A stretch of 64,000 nt of DNA from Deltaproteobacteria bacterium (GCA_005879255.1 VBKY01000038.1:1-64000), one strand, 5' to 3'; positions 34,629-43,870 are shown, counted from the first letter of the stretch. The notes: a model not told the origin generated them from the sequence alone. Numbers and translations: made by a program.

Positions 34629-34654
34629 GGAATCTGGCAAATACCACTGACGAT

Positions 34655-34846
34655 TTATTGAGAACGCTTCCGTCCAACGTTGGAGTTTTTCTTCAACCAA
34701 TTTTCAATCATTTTTCTCTTGAAGCGCCACTGATTGCCCACCTTGAAAGCTGGCAGTTCCTTATCAGCCAATAAGCGATAGACCGTAAACTTATCGACGT
34801 TCAAGTATTCGGCGACCTGTTCTAAGGTCAAAAGTGGCTCAGGCAT
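34655..34846 (-). CDS. Excisionase-type helix-turn-helix protein
   Basis: The start at 34846 (MPEPLLTLEQVAEYLNVDK) fits an AGAGGA site about 10 bases upstream; the frame is open further to 34945. The 63-residue product is a single HTH_17 (MerR-like/excisionase) domain: VAEYLNVDKFTVYRLLADKE, then AFKVGNQWRFKRKMIENWLK. Such proteins bind DNA as small regulators or recombination directionality factors. No integrase is nearby, so regulation is more likely. It is convergent with the binding-protein genes. Confidence 0.75.
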   Translation of the reverse strand: MPEPLLTLEQVAEYLNVDKFTVYRLLADKELPAFKVGNQWRFKRKMIENWLKKNSNVGRKRSQ

Positions 34847-35081
34847 GGCCTCCATTCCTCTGTGCGTCGTCCTTGTAGTGTAAACTTCCCTTACAACTCT
34901 TCTTGCGTCCCAGCCGATGATTTTGGGGAAGGATACATATTTCAAACGAACGAGAATAGCAAGAGGAGAATTCAGGCCAATTAGGTCAGGTGCGCGCTCC
35001 GTGATTTCATGCCCAGATGAGAACGAGTTCCTTCAAGGCATCGAGGCGAGCGCGAATAAACGCCAAATTACAGTTATCGAC

Positions 35082-35426
35082 TTACTTCGCGGCGCAGACC
35101 GTGATTTCGACCAGCGTCCCCGGTGTGAGCGCTGCGCCGACCGCGGTGCGTGTCGGTAGATTTGACCGGTCCACCCACGCCATCCAAGCCTCATTCATTT
35201 CGTCCTTGAGAGATGCATCGGCCATGTAAACCGTCGTGCTCAAAAGGCGCGACTTGTTCGTTCCGGCTTTGGCGAGAACAGCGTCGATTTTGCGCAGCAC
35301 CTGTTCTGTCTGGCCTTTCATATTCAACGACTTGTCATCGGCTACGACGCCGGAGAGAAAAACGAGATCGCCAAACACGGCCGCGCTGCAGTTCCACTCC
35401 CGCGGGTTGACGCGTTCGATGTCCAT
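35082..35426 (-). CDS. RidA (YjgF/YER057c/UK114) family protein
   Basis: The start at 35426 (MDIERVNPREW) has AAGGAG upstream; the frame is open to 35474 without one. The 114-residue product shows the RidA pattern: FLSGVVADD, QVLRKIDAVLAKAG, LLSTTVYMADASLKDEMNEA and the end PTRTAVGAALTPGTLVEI, whose Arg and terminal acid form the imine-deaminase site in RidA. It removes reactive enamines/imines, often linked to amine or amide degradation. It follows the amidase gene by about 80 bases on the same strand. Confidence 0.85.
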   Translation of the reverse strand: MDIERVNPREWNCSAAVFGDLVFLSGVVADDKSLNMKGQTEQVLRKIDAVLAKAGTNKSRLLSTTVYMADASLKDEMNEAWMAWVDRSNLPTRTAVGAALTPGTLVEITVCAAK

Positions 35427-35506
35427 GATGTCATTCTCCTTAATGTGGGGTAAATCCACGTAGGGGCACGGCATGCCGTGCCCCTACATTTGGGTCGTGT
35501 CTGGTG

Positions 35507-36892
35507 CTAAATGGTCGGTCTGCGTTCATACCACTTCATGTGCTGTTGGTAAGTATACCCCGCCCGTAGAATCGTCAGCTCGTCGAACGGTTTGCCGACC
35601 AGCTGTAACGCTATCGGCAAATTGTTATCTGAAAAGCCGCAAGGCACGGACAACGTCGGCAGCCCGGTTAGATTGAAGGGACCGTGATACTCGGGGACGA
35701 CGTGTTTGAACAACGTGTCGATCGGTCCCACATCCTTCACCAGCGGCGCTGGACTAGCCTGATTGGGCAATGCTAGGCAATCAACTTTGCGAAAAACTTC
35801 CGCCAACTCCGCCCGGCAGCGGCTGCGAATTCTTTGCGCTTGGATGTAATCTGCCGAACCGGTGAGTAAGCCCAGATAGATCCGCGCGCGCCGCTGCGGC
35901 GCGCCGTTTTTTAATACCGCTGCCGCATCGCTTTTGTGCGCCGCCCAGAATTCATTGTAATAGATCACCGCATTGGCGATGGTCGCTAAACTCAGGGTCG
36001 GAATTTTGACTTCCTCTACCCGGGCGCCAAGCGCTTTCAATTCGTCAATCGCCTCGCCGACAAGCTTAAGAACTACTCGGTCAGTGCGCGCCGCACATTC
36101 ATTGATGTAGTCGCGTGGCACACCGATGACCATCCCATTAACGTCTTCGCGCAGCGCGCTCGTGTAATCCGAGAGAGGAGCAGTGCTCGACGTCGGATCA
36201 CCAGGATCATTGCCAGCGATCGCGTTGAGCATATGCGCCAGATCTTCAACCACACGAGCCATCGGTCCGCAGTGATCAAGTGACCAACTCAACGGTGCCA
36301 GACCGTAGCGGCTGACCCGGCCATAGGTCGCTTTCAGCCCGGCGATGCCGCAAAAAGCCGATGGATTGCGGATGGAGCCGGCGGTGTCTTCGCCGAGTGA
36401 TCCGAGGCAGAGTCCGCCAGCCACAGCTGCGCCGGAGCCCGTGCTCGATCCGCCGGTGATATGTTCCGTATTCCACGGATTGCGCGGCATTGGCAGTTCG
36501 GCGTCAGGCAAGCTGCTCATGTGCAGTTTCCCCATCATGATGGCGCCTGCCTCCCGCAATTTTCGCACGGCGGTTGCATCGCCGACGCCTTTGGTGAATT
36601 GGCGAATGCGCGCCTGAGCGCCCTCGACATCCAACTGATCTTTGACGGCGACCGGAATGCCGTGCAGCGGCCCGCGCCAATTGCCGCGCGTGACTTCCGC
36701 CTCCGCGATCCGCGCTTCTTCCATGGCGCTGTCCGTCATCAAATTGATGTAGGCGTGAAGTTTTCCGTCGACGGCTTGAATGCGATCAAGAACCGCACGA
36801 GTGAGCTCTACGGGCGACAATTGACGCCTCTGGATCAATTGTTGAGCTTCGTGAATTGACAAGTAATAGAGCGGCTTTTCTGCGACGGCCAT
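35507..36892 (-). CDS. Amidase-signature family hydrolase
   Basis: This 461-residue protein carries the amidase signature: catalytic Lys in IPVAVKDQLD (~85), cis-Ser in GGSSTGSGAAVAGG (~148-161), and the nucleophile Ser in DTAGSIRNPSAFCG (~172). It resembles GatA and AtzE-type amidases. The upstream small gene (37036-37227) resembles the AtzG partner, which argues for an amide or biuret-like substrate rather than tRNA charging. RidA follows downstream. The length is normal. No signal peptide is present, so it acts in the cytoplasm. Confidence 0.85.
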   Translation of the reverse strand: MAVAEKPLYYLSIHEAQQLIQRRQLSPVELTRAVLDRIQAVDGKLHAYINLMTDSAMEEARIAEAEVTRGNWRGPLHGIPVAVKDQLDVEGAQARIRQFTKGVGDATAVRKLREAGAIMMGKLHMSSLPDAELPMPRNPWNTEHITGGSSTGSGAAVAGGLCLGSLGEDTAGSIRNPSAFCGIAGLKATYGRVSRYGLAPLSWSLDHCGPMARVVEDLAHMLNAIAGNDPGDPTSSTAPLSDYTSALREDVNGMVIGVPRDYINECAARTDRVVLKLVGEAIDELKALGARVEEVKIPTLSLATIANAVIYYNEFWAAHKSDAAAVLKNGAPQRRARIYLGLLTGSADYIQAQRIRSRCRAELAEVFRKVDCLALPNQASPAPLVKDVGPIDTLFKHVVPEYHGPFNLTGLPTLSVPCGFSDNNLPIALQLVGKPFDELTILRAGYTYQQHMKWYERRPTI

Positions 36893-36941
36893 GGCGAGAC
36901 TCCCTTCTTTTCAACGGACAATTCGCCGCGAGCAAATACAA

Positions 36942-36966
36942 GATTTCTCCCTTCGGTCGAAATGAC
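36942..36966. repeat. Short interspersed motif GATTTCTCCCTTCGGTCGAAATGAC
   Basis: The sequence starts GATTTCTCCCTTCGGTCGAA and ends ATGAC, with imperfect TTTC/GAAA arms. Similar intergenic motifs are dispersed in many bacterial genomes. It lies between the AtzG-like and amidase genes. Confidence 0.35.
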
Positions 36967-37035
36967 ATTTCGACACTCGCGATGATTGCCGATGCGTGTC
37001 ATCTCGAATGAAAAGTGAGAGATCTTTCTTAGGTC

Positions 37036-37227
37036 TTACTTATTTACCCATTCCGGACGAAACACTGGCCCCAACTCCTCGGCCCCAAGATTGACCGAGT
37101 GCAGCTGCTTGAGATTTTCCATGTAGAGTTCGATAATCTTGGCGAACTGTTCCAAGTCGCCCTCTCTGGGTTCGAGCCCCTCGCGCGCGAGCAACGCCGT
37201 CAGACTCTGCTGAATCAATTTGTCCAT
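37036..37227 (-). CDS. AtzG-like/GatC-like small amidase partner
   Basis: This 63-residue protein is helical in its first two thirds (LIQQSLTALLAREGLEPREG, then LEQFAKIIELYMENLKQL). Its end, ELGPVFRPEWVNK, matches the P-x-F-x-P tail seen in AtzG and GatC, which wraps around the amidase subunit. It is transcribed before the amidase gene with a 143-base gap. It probably stabilises the amidase. The assignment rests on pattern and context. Confidence 0.6.
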   Translation of the reverse strand: MDKLIQQSLTALLAREGLEPREGDLEQFAKIIELYMENLKQLHSVNLGAEELGPVFRPEWVNK

Positions 37228-37469
37228 CTAACCCTCCGCTAACGCGATTTCCGTATTAGGCGAGGACTCTATCGCTATGCCGCAATTTACGTCAAGCTCT
37301 CTTTACGGTTGCCAGATGCGCCGATCTAGAACCCGTTCAGCCGCAAAAAATGCCACCGTTGGTCAGGCTTGTTCGCCTTCTGTCATCGAGATCAGCAAAA
37401 AGATAACCCGAAACCCTCCTAAGTGCCCGTTAGCTCCCAAAAACCCGCGCTGGCATACGGCTTGCTGCC

Positions 37470-39911
37470 ATGTCTGTCTTCGGCGCTCAATTCTTCCGAG
37501 GAGCAGCCTGCGGACACCAAATTCTTATGCTGAAGTCTCTCTCTAGCTTGAGATCAAGACTTATTCTTCTGATTCTCATGACGGTTGTTCCCGCCTTCGG
37601 CTTGATTCTCGATAGCGCGGCAAGGCATCGAGAATTGACTGCCAGCCAGGTCAAACAAAATGCTCTCGTGGCGGCACGGGTAATCGCCTCCGAGCAGGAT
37701 CGGGTTCTGGAAAATGCCCACGAATTCCTGGTCACATTAGCTCGAGTTCCACAGATCCGCGAAAGCGACAAAGCTGCATGCCGCAAGATCCTTTCGGGGC
37801 TGCTGGAACCGCGTTACGCGGACCTGTTGGTTGCCGACAAAAAGGGAAATCCCTTGTGTACAGCGTTGCCGGCAAGCAGTTCTCTAGCCAGTTCAAGAGG
37901 TGTACATCACGCTCGGAGTTTAGAGACCTACGATTTTTCCGTCGGCAATCTGCGCTACCATCCCGCCAGCGCGAAAATACTTTTAGACGTCAGTTATCCT
38001 GTGTCGGACCAACCCGGAGTCGTGCGCGCAGTCGTTTCCGCTGCTTTGGACATGTCCTGGATCAATCACCTTATCGTAGACAGTCATTTATATCCGGGCG
38101 CGACGTACACTCTGGTCAGTAGCACCGGCACTGTGCTCCTGCGGTATCCTGAGCTGACCGACTGGATAGGAAAGCCGATATTCGCCGAAGCCGCCGAGCA
38201 GAGCCTGGCTTCCCGTAATACCGAAAAAACCATTGAGGCTAACGGACCGGACGGGGTTCGTCGCATGTTTGCTTTCAGTCGACTGAAAAATCCCATCGGC
38301 GGACAAACTGTCTACGCCGCCATCGATCTTCCAGCGACGCTAGCAATTGCCAAGACAAAAGAAATTCTAGTTGAAAATCTAATCGCCCTCGGCATCGTTT
38401 CCGCCATCATTCTCAGTTTGGCCTGGTTCGGCACCAATGTTGTCGTCCTGCGCCGCATCCGCGACATCATCGCCGCCACCAACAGAGTCGCCGAGGGAAA
38501 TTTGAGCGCCCGAACCACGCTGGCCTATGAGAATAGCGAGCTCGGCCAAATGGCGAGAGCCTTCGATAACCTCGCACAGGCCCTGGAAAAACGCCAAGTG
38601 GAAGCCGTTGAATCGGCGCAACGAATTCACAAACAGCGACAACAGCAAGAGGTGCTCTACGATCTCAACCGCGGGATCACCTCGACGCTCGACCTTGGCA
38701 GTGTCCTGAGCATCTTGCTGGATCATATCGCCACGCTGTTTCCAACTTGCGCGGTCACCGTGAGTTGGATCAACAAGCAAACGAACGACCTGGAACCCAT
38801 CGCGCGCCGAGGTTTTGACGATATCGAGCAGACGGAGACGGACCTCGAATCGGCGCAGCTGTTACCGCTTCTTGTGCTGAAGCAGCAGTCTCCGGTGGCG
38901 ATCTCCAACGCGCGCCGAGACCCGGATGCGTCAAATCATGATTTCTTGCTCCGTCATAAACTGACTTCTTATCTCGGGCTACCGTTGCTTGCGAAGCGCG
39001 AAATATTGGGAGTGCTTTCGTTTTACACTCGCGAAGAGCGTGAATTTAGCCATGAGGAAATAGACTTTCTAAATGCGCTGGTAAATGAGGCAGCCATCGC
39101 GATCTACAATTCCCGCCTGTTTGAGCAAACTCGGGAACAGGCAATCGAATTGGAGCAATCGAACAAGATCAAAGATGAATTCCTCGGGGTCATGTCTCAC
39201 GAGCTGCGGACGCCTCTCAACATCATCATGAATTATTCGGAGGCGTTAAAGATGGGAACCTTCGGCGATATCAGTCCCGACCAAGAACGGGGCACGGAAA
39301 AAATACGCGCGCAAGCAAGCCACTTGTTGTCATTAATCAACGGAATCCTGGAAATCACCAAGATCGAGAGCGGTACGGCAATCGTTCAGACCGATCATTT
39401 AGATATTGTGGATTTCATGTCCGAGGCCAAGTCCGATTATATGTTACCGATGGAGAAGGATCTGATTCTTGACTGGGATTACGCGACTGACCTGCCAATC
39501 ATGGAATGTGATCGTGTCAAACTGAAGCAAATTTTGATCAACCTGATTAACAACGCGATCAAATTCACGGACCGGGGGTACGTGCGGGTATCGGCCCATG
39601 CGTTAGTTGACGAAGGCATTCTTGAATTCCGAGTAGCAGACACTGGGCCCGGCATACCCAATGAACTCCTGCCATTTATTTTCGAGAAGTTTCGCCAAAT
39701 CGATAGTGCTACCACTCGTAATTACTCAGGGGCGGGGCTCGGGCTCTATATCGTGAAAAACTTCGTCGAATTACTTGGTGGAACAATCGACGCGCAAAGT
39801 AAAGTCGGCGTAGGATCGGTTTTTACCGTACGCCTTCCGATGCAACCAAGGCGCGCTCGAACCCAGACAGTCCATTCACAACCGAAACCGGCCGTCATTA
39901 ATGCGATCTAG
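37470..39911 (+). CDS. Membrane sensor histidine kinase with dCACHE, HAMP and GAF domains
   Basis: This 813-residue protein (or 794 from ATG 37527; no ribosome site decides) has an N-terminal membrane helix (SRLILLILMTVVPAFGLIL). It is followed by a ~250-residue extracytoplasmic double-Cache region, a second helix (~302-322), HAMP (~325-378), GAF (~398-552), HisKA with phospho-acceptor His in MSHELRTPLN (~576), and HATPase_c with N box NLINNAIKF, DTGPGIP, FEKFRQ and GAGLGLYIVK. All catalytic parts are present. No receiver is fused. Likely partners are the response regulators at 42-43.8 kb. The signal sensed is unknown. Confidence 0.9.
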   Translation: MSVFGAQFFRGAACGHQILMLKSLSSLRSRLILLILMTVVPAFGLILDSAARHRELTASQVKQNALVAARVIASEQDRVLENAHEFLVTLARVPQIRESDKAACRKILSGLLEPRYADLLVADKKGNPLCTALPASSSLASSRGVHHARSLETYDFSVGNLRYHPASAKILLDVSYPVSDQPGVVRAVVSAALDMSWINHLIVDSHLYPGATYTLVSSTGTVLLRYPELTDWIGKPIFAEAAEQSLASRNTEKTIEANGPDGVRRMFAFSRLKNPIGGQTVYAAIDLPATLAIAKTKEILVENLIALGIVSAIILSLAWFGTNVVVLRRIRDIIAATNRVAEGNLSARTTLAYENSELGQMARAFDNLAQALEKRQVEAVESAQRIHKQRQQQEVLYDLNRGITSTLDLGSVLSILLDHIATLFPTCAVTVSWINKQTNDLEPIARRGFDDIEQTETDLESAQLLPLLVLKQQSPVAISNARRDPDASNHDFLLRHKLTSYLGLPLLAKREILGVLSFYTREEREFSHEEIDFLNALVNEAAIAIYNSRLFEQTREQAIELEQSNKIKDEFLGVMSHELRTPLNIIMNYSEALKMGTFGDISPDQERGTEKIRAQASHLLSLINGILEITKIESGTAIVQTDHLDIVDFMSEAKSDYMLPMEKDLILDWDYATDLPIMECDRVKLKQILINLINNAIKFTDRGYVRVSAHALVDEGILEFRVADTGPGIPNELLPFIFEKFRQIDSATTRNYSGAGLGLYIVKNFVELLGGTIDAQSKVGVGSVFTVRLPMQPRRARTQTVHSQPKPAVINAI

Positions 39912-39927
39912 CTGGGAGAAGTGTTTC

Positions 39928-40716
39928 ATGGATATTCCGATTTTTTGGCGACTCATTCTTGGAAACGCGGGAATTTTATTTTTGTCCGTTGTCGCCTGTT
40001 TATATTCCATCGTCCAGCTCGGCACCCTAAGCGGCACCGCCCGCGCGGCGTTGGATATAGACCACCGCATGATCGGTTATCAGGAAGCATTGACGGACTC
40101 CTTCCTTTCGGAAGTTCGATATGGCGGGAAATACATCTTCACCCATGCTGAAGATCGGCATGAACAACTCGGCCAATTTAAAAATGATTTTGCCCGGTAT
40201 CTGATGGAACTTAAGTCGCTGACGAAGTCTGAGGAAGTCGCGAATTCACTATCCAGGGTTGAGCAATTTCATCGTCAATACCACGAACTGTTCGATCGAG
40301 AAGTTGGCTACATTCGCGCTAAACAAACCTACGCGCAAAGCCGCTACCAACAAGAACGGGACAAGGTCTTCGAAAGTGCCATGAATGAGTTCGAGCGCTT
40401 AAAAATACTCTTGCAGACCGACTTGCACGATAAACTCCAGGGAATCGATCGCGCCGCCCGTGCTGCCCGGCAAATCGCGATCACAATGATGCTGATAGCG
40501 ATGCTTTTGGGAACATGGTTTTCCTTTAGAATTAGTAAGAGCATTGCCGCTCCACCGGAGGCGCTGAAGCTAACGACAGAGGCTGATTTTTTGATTCCGG
40601 CAAAGCTCTGGTCAAAACGGCTGACGACAGTGGCGCGCAATATCTTGACCTCATTGAAGCGACGTCTGGCGCTTTCAAAATGCCTAGCGACGCGGAAAGG
40701 CACAATTAAGCGATGA
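39928..40716 (+). CDS. Kinase-less membrane sensor (truncated histidine kinase)
   Basis: ATG at 39928 has GGGAGAAG upstream. The 262-residue product has two membrane helices (FWRLILGNAGILFLSVVACLY and IAITMMLIAMLLGTWFSF). The ~150-residue helical region between them is like that in QseE/GlrK-type kinases, and a HAMP start (RISKSIAAPPEALKLTTEA) follows. Then the frame runs into a basic tail. Another frame (DSGKALVKTADDSGAQYLDL) follows directly, which would need two bases removed from a T-run at ~40590. No HisKA or ATPase domain exists in any frame. It overlaps the next gene by ATGA. Confidence 0.65.
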   Translation: MDIPIFWRLILGNAGILFLSVVACLYSIVQLGTLSGTARAALDIDHRMIGYQEALTDSFLSEVRYGGKYIFTHAEDRHEQLGQFKNDFARYLMELKSLTKSEEVANSLSRVEQFHRQYHELFDREVGYIRAKQTYAQSRYQQERDKVFESAMNEFERLKILLQTDLHDKLQGIDRAARAARQIAITMMLIAMLLGTWFSFRISKSIAAPPEALKLTTEADFLIPAKLWSKRLTTVARNILTSLKRRLALSKCLATRKGTIKR

Positions 40717-41279
40717 AAATCTTTTTTGATATCCGTGATGGAAAATCTCCCCGACGCCGAGGGCTTTATGGCGCCGCAGCGGCGATCGCCTGCCTTGCAT
40801 TGGTCTCTTGCGCGAAAACCATAGAGAACGTGCAAGGCCCCAGCTCAGAGCAAGTCAGTCATTCTCCGATTGTGATGACCACGCCAGCGAACTTCGATGT
40901 CGCATTGAAGGAAAATCAGACCGCGCTCGCGGCACGAAAAATTGCCCCGGACGTTGCGATTTATAACACCGGATTCCTTTTGGCGCATCCGTCGAATCCC
41001 AAAAAAGATTATCCGAAGGCGATCCTTGCCTTCCAAACTTTGCTCGCCGAGCATCCTCGGAGTTCTTTGCTGGAGCCAGCCAAGACTTGGATCCAGGTTT
41101 TGGAGCAGCAGCAAAAGGTCGCCGAGGAAAGACGGAAACTCGCGGAAGAAAAGCGCGCCTTGGATCGAGAGCGAGAGACGCTGTCACAGGAACGACAAAA
41201 ACTGAATTACGCCAGCGAAAAATCGCGTCAGCTCGACCTGGAAATCGAAAAACGCAGAAGACAAACGCTGAGCAAATAG
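40713..41279 (+). CDS. Lipoprotein with coiled-coil C-terminus, sensor partner (QseG-like position)
   Basis: A 188-residue protein that overlaps the sensor stop by four bases. It has a basic start, then a hydrophobic segment with lipobox LVSC (30-33). A TPR-like middle (AIYNTGFLLAHPSNPKKDY, PKAILAFQTLLAEHP) is followed by a long coiled coil (VAEERRKLAEEKRALDRERE). In QseE-QseG/GlrK systems a lipoprotein gene lies at this place, between kinase and regulator. By position it may have sensed or tuned the kinase, whose catalytic part is now missing. Confidence 0.7.
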   Translation: MKIFFDIRDGKSPRRRGLYGAAAAIACLALVSCAKTIENVQGPSSEQVSHSPIVMTTPANFDVALKENQTALAARKIAPDVAIYNTGFLLAHPSNPKKDYPKAILAFQTLLAEHPRSSLLEPAKTWIQVLEQQQKVAEERRKLAEEKRALDRERETLSQERQKLNYASEKSRQLDLEIEKRRRQTLSK

Positions 41280-41706
41280 ATAACGAACTGATGCTTCCTT
41301 TGTCGTTCTCCCCGGCTCTTCAAAAAATGAACAAGCCGCATGGTGCAACCGCGGTTGCGACGTAATATCAGGTGGCTGCACCGTGAAAAAACCTGTAACC
41401 GCAGTTAGGAGATTTCGGGCTCGAGCGAACGCTAGCCTACCCCGGCAAACTTTCCTGGCCGGCTCGCTTTAAGTATCGAGTCTTCCAATCCAGATTTAAC
41501 CTTTTCAAAGCTAAGCGGTCAGGCCATTATCAACTCCTCCAATCTTCTGGTTTCTGCAATTCATCGGGTCTTACTGGTAAGGTAAGCAGAATACATTGGC
41601 CCGAGAAGCTTCTTCAAACCTATTTCCAAAGGTAAATAGTTAATGTTGCGCAATTCATCGGCATAAAAATTAACGCAATCCGCAAAATGAGGAGCCTTTC
41701 GTTAAC
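41280..41706. other. Intergenic region
   Basis: About 430 bases with no gene-like frame. It contains CCGGCAAACTTTCCTGGCCGG, split CCGGC/GGCCGG, which can form a short hairpin near 41440. I saw no clear riboswitch core. The start of the next (fragmentary) LuxR gene may have been lost here. Confidence 0.35.
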
Positions 41707-41967
41707 AGTGATTACCAACGTGAAATTATCTCGCTGATCGCTACAGGAAAGCCCAACAAGGCTATCTCAAGCCACCTTAGTATCAGCGAAAAAACGGTTA
41801 AGGCTCACCTGACGACAATTTTTAGAAAGCTCGGTGTATCGGGGCGTACTCAGCTGGCGCTGTTTGTGAGTCAGGGCAATCCCCTGCATTACGATGCCCA
41901 CTTTAAGCCCCCGACGAAAGCCTCATTACCCATAAGTCCTATTGAAAATTTAAAAATAAGCGCCTAA
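41707..41967 (+). pseudogene. LuxR-type HTH fragment (duplicate of the end of the 42965 gene)
   Basis: The frame opens SDYQREIISLIATGKPNKAI and contains a full LuxR/NarL HTH: SHLSISEKTVKAHLTTIFRK and LGVSGRTQLALFVSQ. The first ~150 bases are about 90% identical to 43555-43705. There is no start codon or receiver domain. The tail after SQG is different and ends at TAA 41965-41967. It is a partial gene duplicate. Confidence 0.8.
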
Positions 41968-42012
41968 TCCTCAGACATCAACGGCAACTGAGCTGTGGCC
42001 GAATTCTTCCCG

Positions 42013-42447
42013 ATGTCCGAGACAACCGTGATCATAGGTGATCGCACAAATTTCTACGCTGCCTGCAGCGACGTGCTGAGCAAAGAAAGAGGAGTCAGAG
42101 TCTTAGCGTGCACCGAAAACATGATTGAAACGGTAAAAGCGGTGGACACGCGGAAACCGCGTATATTACTCATCGATCTTAATCTCATTCGCGAGTACGG
42201 GCATCACGTGCTATCCATCTTTCGCTGGCGTAATCCTCGGACCAGGATCATTTTATTATGCGAACGCGCGTCGACGACCGAAATCGTAGACGCTCTCTGC
42301 TATGGCGCCATGGGTTACCTCGATAAGAAGGACATTCATACTCTTCTCGCAAAATCGATTCGTGCCGTTGATCGCGGAGAAGCCTGGGTACCTCGCCGAA
42401 TAACGACCGCGATTGCCGAACGTCTCGTCCGACAATCCCTTCACTAA
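42013..42447 (+). CDS. Receiver-only response regulator (LuxR-type, HTH lost)
   Basis: From ATG 42013 (or GTG 41995) a ~145-residue protein has a receiver domain. TVIIGDRTNFYAACSDVLSK opens it, PRILLIDLNL carries the phospho-acceptor Asp, RIILLCERAST holds the switch Thr/Ser, and MGYLDKKD has the conserved Lys. It ends after RITTAIAERLVRQSLH, exactly where LuxR-type regulators continue into the HTH linker. The next 500 bases contain no HTH. The HTH duplicate at 41707 lies upstream. It may act as a phosphate sink or be a relic. Confidence 0.7.
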   Translation: MSETTVIIGDRTNFYAACSDVLSKERGVRVLACTENMIETVKAVDTRKPRILLIDLNLIREYGHHVLSIFRWRNPRTRIILLCERASTTEIVDALCYGAMGYLDKKDIHTLLAKSIRAVDRGEAWVPRRITTAIAERLVRQSLH

Positions 42448-42964
42448 CCAACGGGAAAACTGGTCCTCCGTCTCTCTGCCCGTCGAAGCTCCAGTACTTT
42501 AGGAATCTTGCTCGATGAAGAGCTGCACTATTCTGCAGCCAATACTCCCGTAGCCCGCCGCCTCGCTGCTGACACAATATCCGTAGCGATTTCCGAACCA
42601 CCGCATTGCGCGACCTGCCTCTCCGCGTAATATCTATCGCTCGATCGAGTGATACCAGCAGAAATCGGGTAGCTATACCTTCTTTTCTCCCTCCGTATCG
42701 GTTGAGATGCGTTTCACCCTTAATGTCTCAGACTGGATCAGAGTTACTCCTCTCGAAAAATCATCCTATAATTCAATGTCTTCGTTCTTGCGCGCCTCAG
42801 GCTTCACCGGTGGCATGCCGGTTGCTCAGCAGTCACGGGAACGCGAATCTTTAATCTCAGACGAAGGAGGAATCGAAAAAAACTGCCCTAGCCCCTCAAA
42901 CCATATATAGGCTATCAGCCGCGCGCTGACCCCAGGAAATAGCTCCGTAAAGAATTAACTTCAT
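42448..42964. other. Intergenic region
   Basis: No gene-like frame is present. The run near 42810-42850 contains GGTGGCATGCCGGTTGCTCA. The region separates the receiver-only gene from the full regulator and probably contains the promoter of the latter. Confidence 0.35.
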
Positions 42965-43786
42965 GTGTCACACGCGCTTTGGGCCGCCCATTGCGGGGGG
43001 CCGATTAGCATTGCTGAGGCGGCTTATGATCATGAGCCTGATTCTAATGTCCGAAACAAATTTATGATTCTAATTGCAAGCCCATCAAAATCGCTTTGTC
43101 GCTGTTGGCGTGAAGCGTTAGCTGGAGTTCGTCCGATACACGAGGTTGGCGACAAGCACGGGTTGTTTCATTTCCTGAGTGAATCTAAGCCATCGGTTCT
43201 TCTCGTCGACTATGATAGCAACGACTTCGGCACAATCTCGTTTCTACGCGCCACGATAAAAGCAAGCCCTTCGACTCGTGTCGTAATTTTGACGAGTAAC
43301 CCAACTTCTAAGGAGGCAGTTGCTGCTATCAGGGCCGGGGCAAGGGGTTATGGCCGCAAGGATCTCAGCAGATCACTTCTTAAGAGAGCTGCACGCGTCG
43401 TTTCCAAAGGTGAGATCTGGATTGCGCGTCAATTTGTATCCACGCTGATTGAGGAGCTAGGCGGCTTCAAGCCGATTTCGAACACCAACGGTACCAAACC
43501 GGAAGGCGGCGGGCACCCACCACATAATGCCTTGAACACCCTGAGCGCGCGCCAGCGTGAAATTGCCTCGCTGATCGCTATGGGTAAACCCAACAAGGGA
43601 ATCTCAAGCCATCTTAGTATCAGCGAAAAAACGGTTAAGGCTCACCTGACGACAATTTTCAGGAAGCTCGATGTCTCGGGTCGTACACAACTGGCGTTGT
43701 TTGTGAGTCAAAGCCGCCTGTCGCAGAAAGATTCCACTCGATCCGTAGCAAAGCCTCATCGCGGAGACGTCCTGGTGAAAATATAA
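42965..43786 (+). CDS. LuxR/NarL-type response regulator
   Basis: The open frame starts at a GTG at 42965; the domain suggests that translation starts at ATG 43064 (MILIASPSKSLCRCW). The receiver has PSVLLVDYDSND (phospho-Asp), RVVILTSNPTS and ARGYGRKDL (Lys). After a Gly/Pro/His-rich linker comes the HTH: LSARQREIASLIAMGKPNKG, SSHLSISEKTVKAHLTTIFR and KLDVSGRTQLALF. The key residues are intact. It lies just before the first of two identical 36-bp elements (43835, 45061), so it may control the genes that follow. Confidence 0.85.
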   Translation: MSHALWAAHCGGPISIAEAAYDHEPDSNVRNKFMILIASPSKSLCRCWREALAGVRPIHEVGDKHGLFHFLSESKPSVLLVDYDSNDFGTISFLRATIKASPSTRVVILTSNPTSKEAVAAIRAGARGYGRKDLSRSLLKRAARVVSKGEIWIARQFVSTLIEELGGFKPISNTNGTKPEGGGHPPHNALNTLSARQREIASLIAMGKPNKGISSHLSISEKTVKAHLTTIFRKLDVSGRTQLALFVSQSRLSQKDSTRSVAKPHRGDVLVKI

Positions 43787-43834
43787 ATCTTACTTTCGTC
43801 GTTCGAATTAGAGCAAAGATTCGATCAATGCAGC

Positions 43835-43870
43835 TAGACCAAAGTCCAATGGACTTAAATCCAATAGAAT
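43835..43870 (+). promoter_or_regulatory. GTCCAATGGAC element, copy 1 of 2
   Basis: TAGACCAAAGTCCAATGGAC followed by TTAAATCCAATAGAAT matches the element at 45061-45096 at 35 of 36 positions. It contains the palindrome GTCCA-A-TGGAC and further TCCAAT half-sites. It is 138 bases before the DsbA-like gene. Dyads of this kind fit a LuxR/NarL-type regulator. Confidence 0.7.

Noticed and set aside
41380..41560. Possible riboswitch-like leader before the LuxR fragments
   Set aside because: GGCAAACTTTCC superficially recalls a cyclic-di-GMP aptamer, but the remaining conserved core and pairing are absent.
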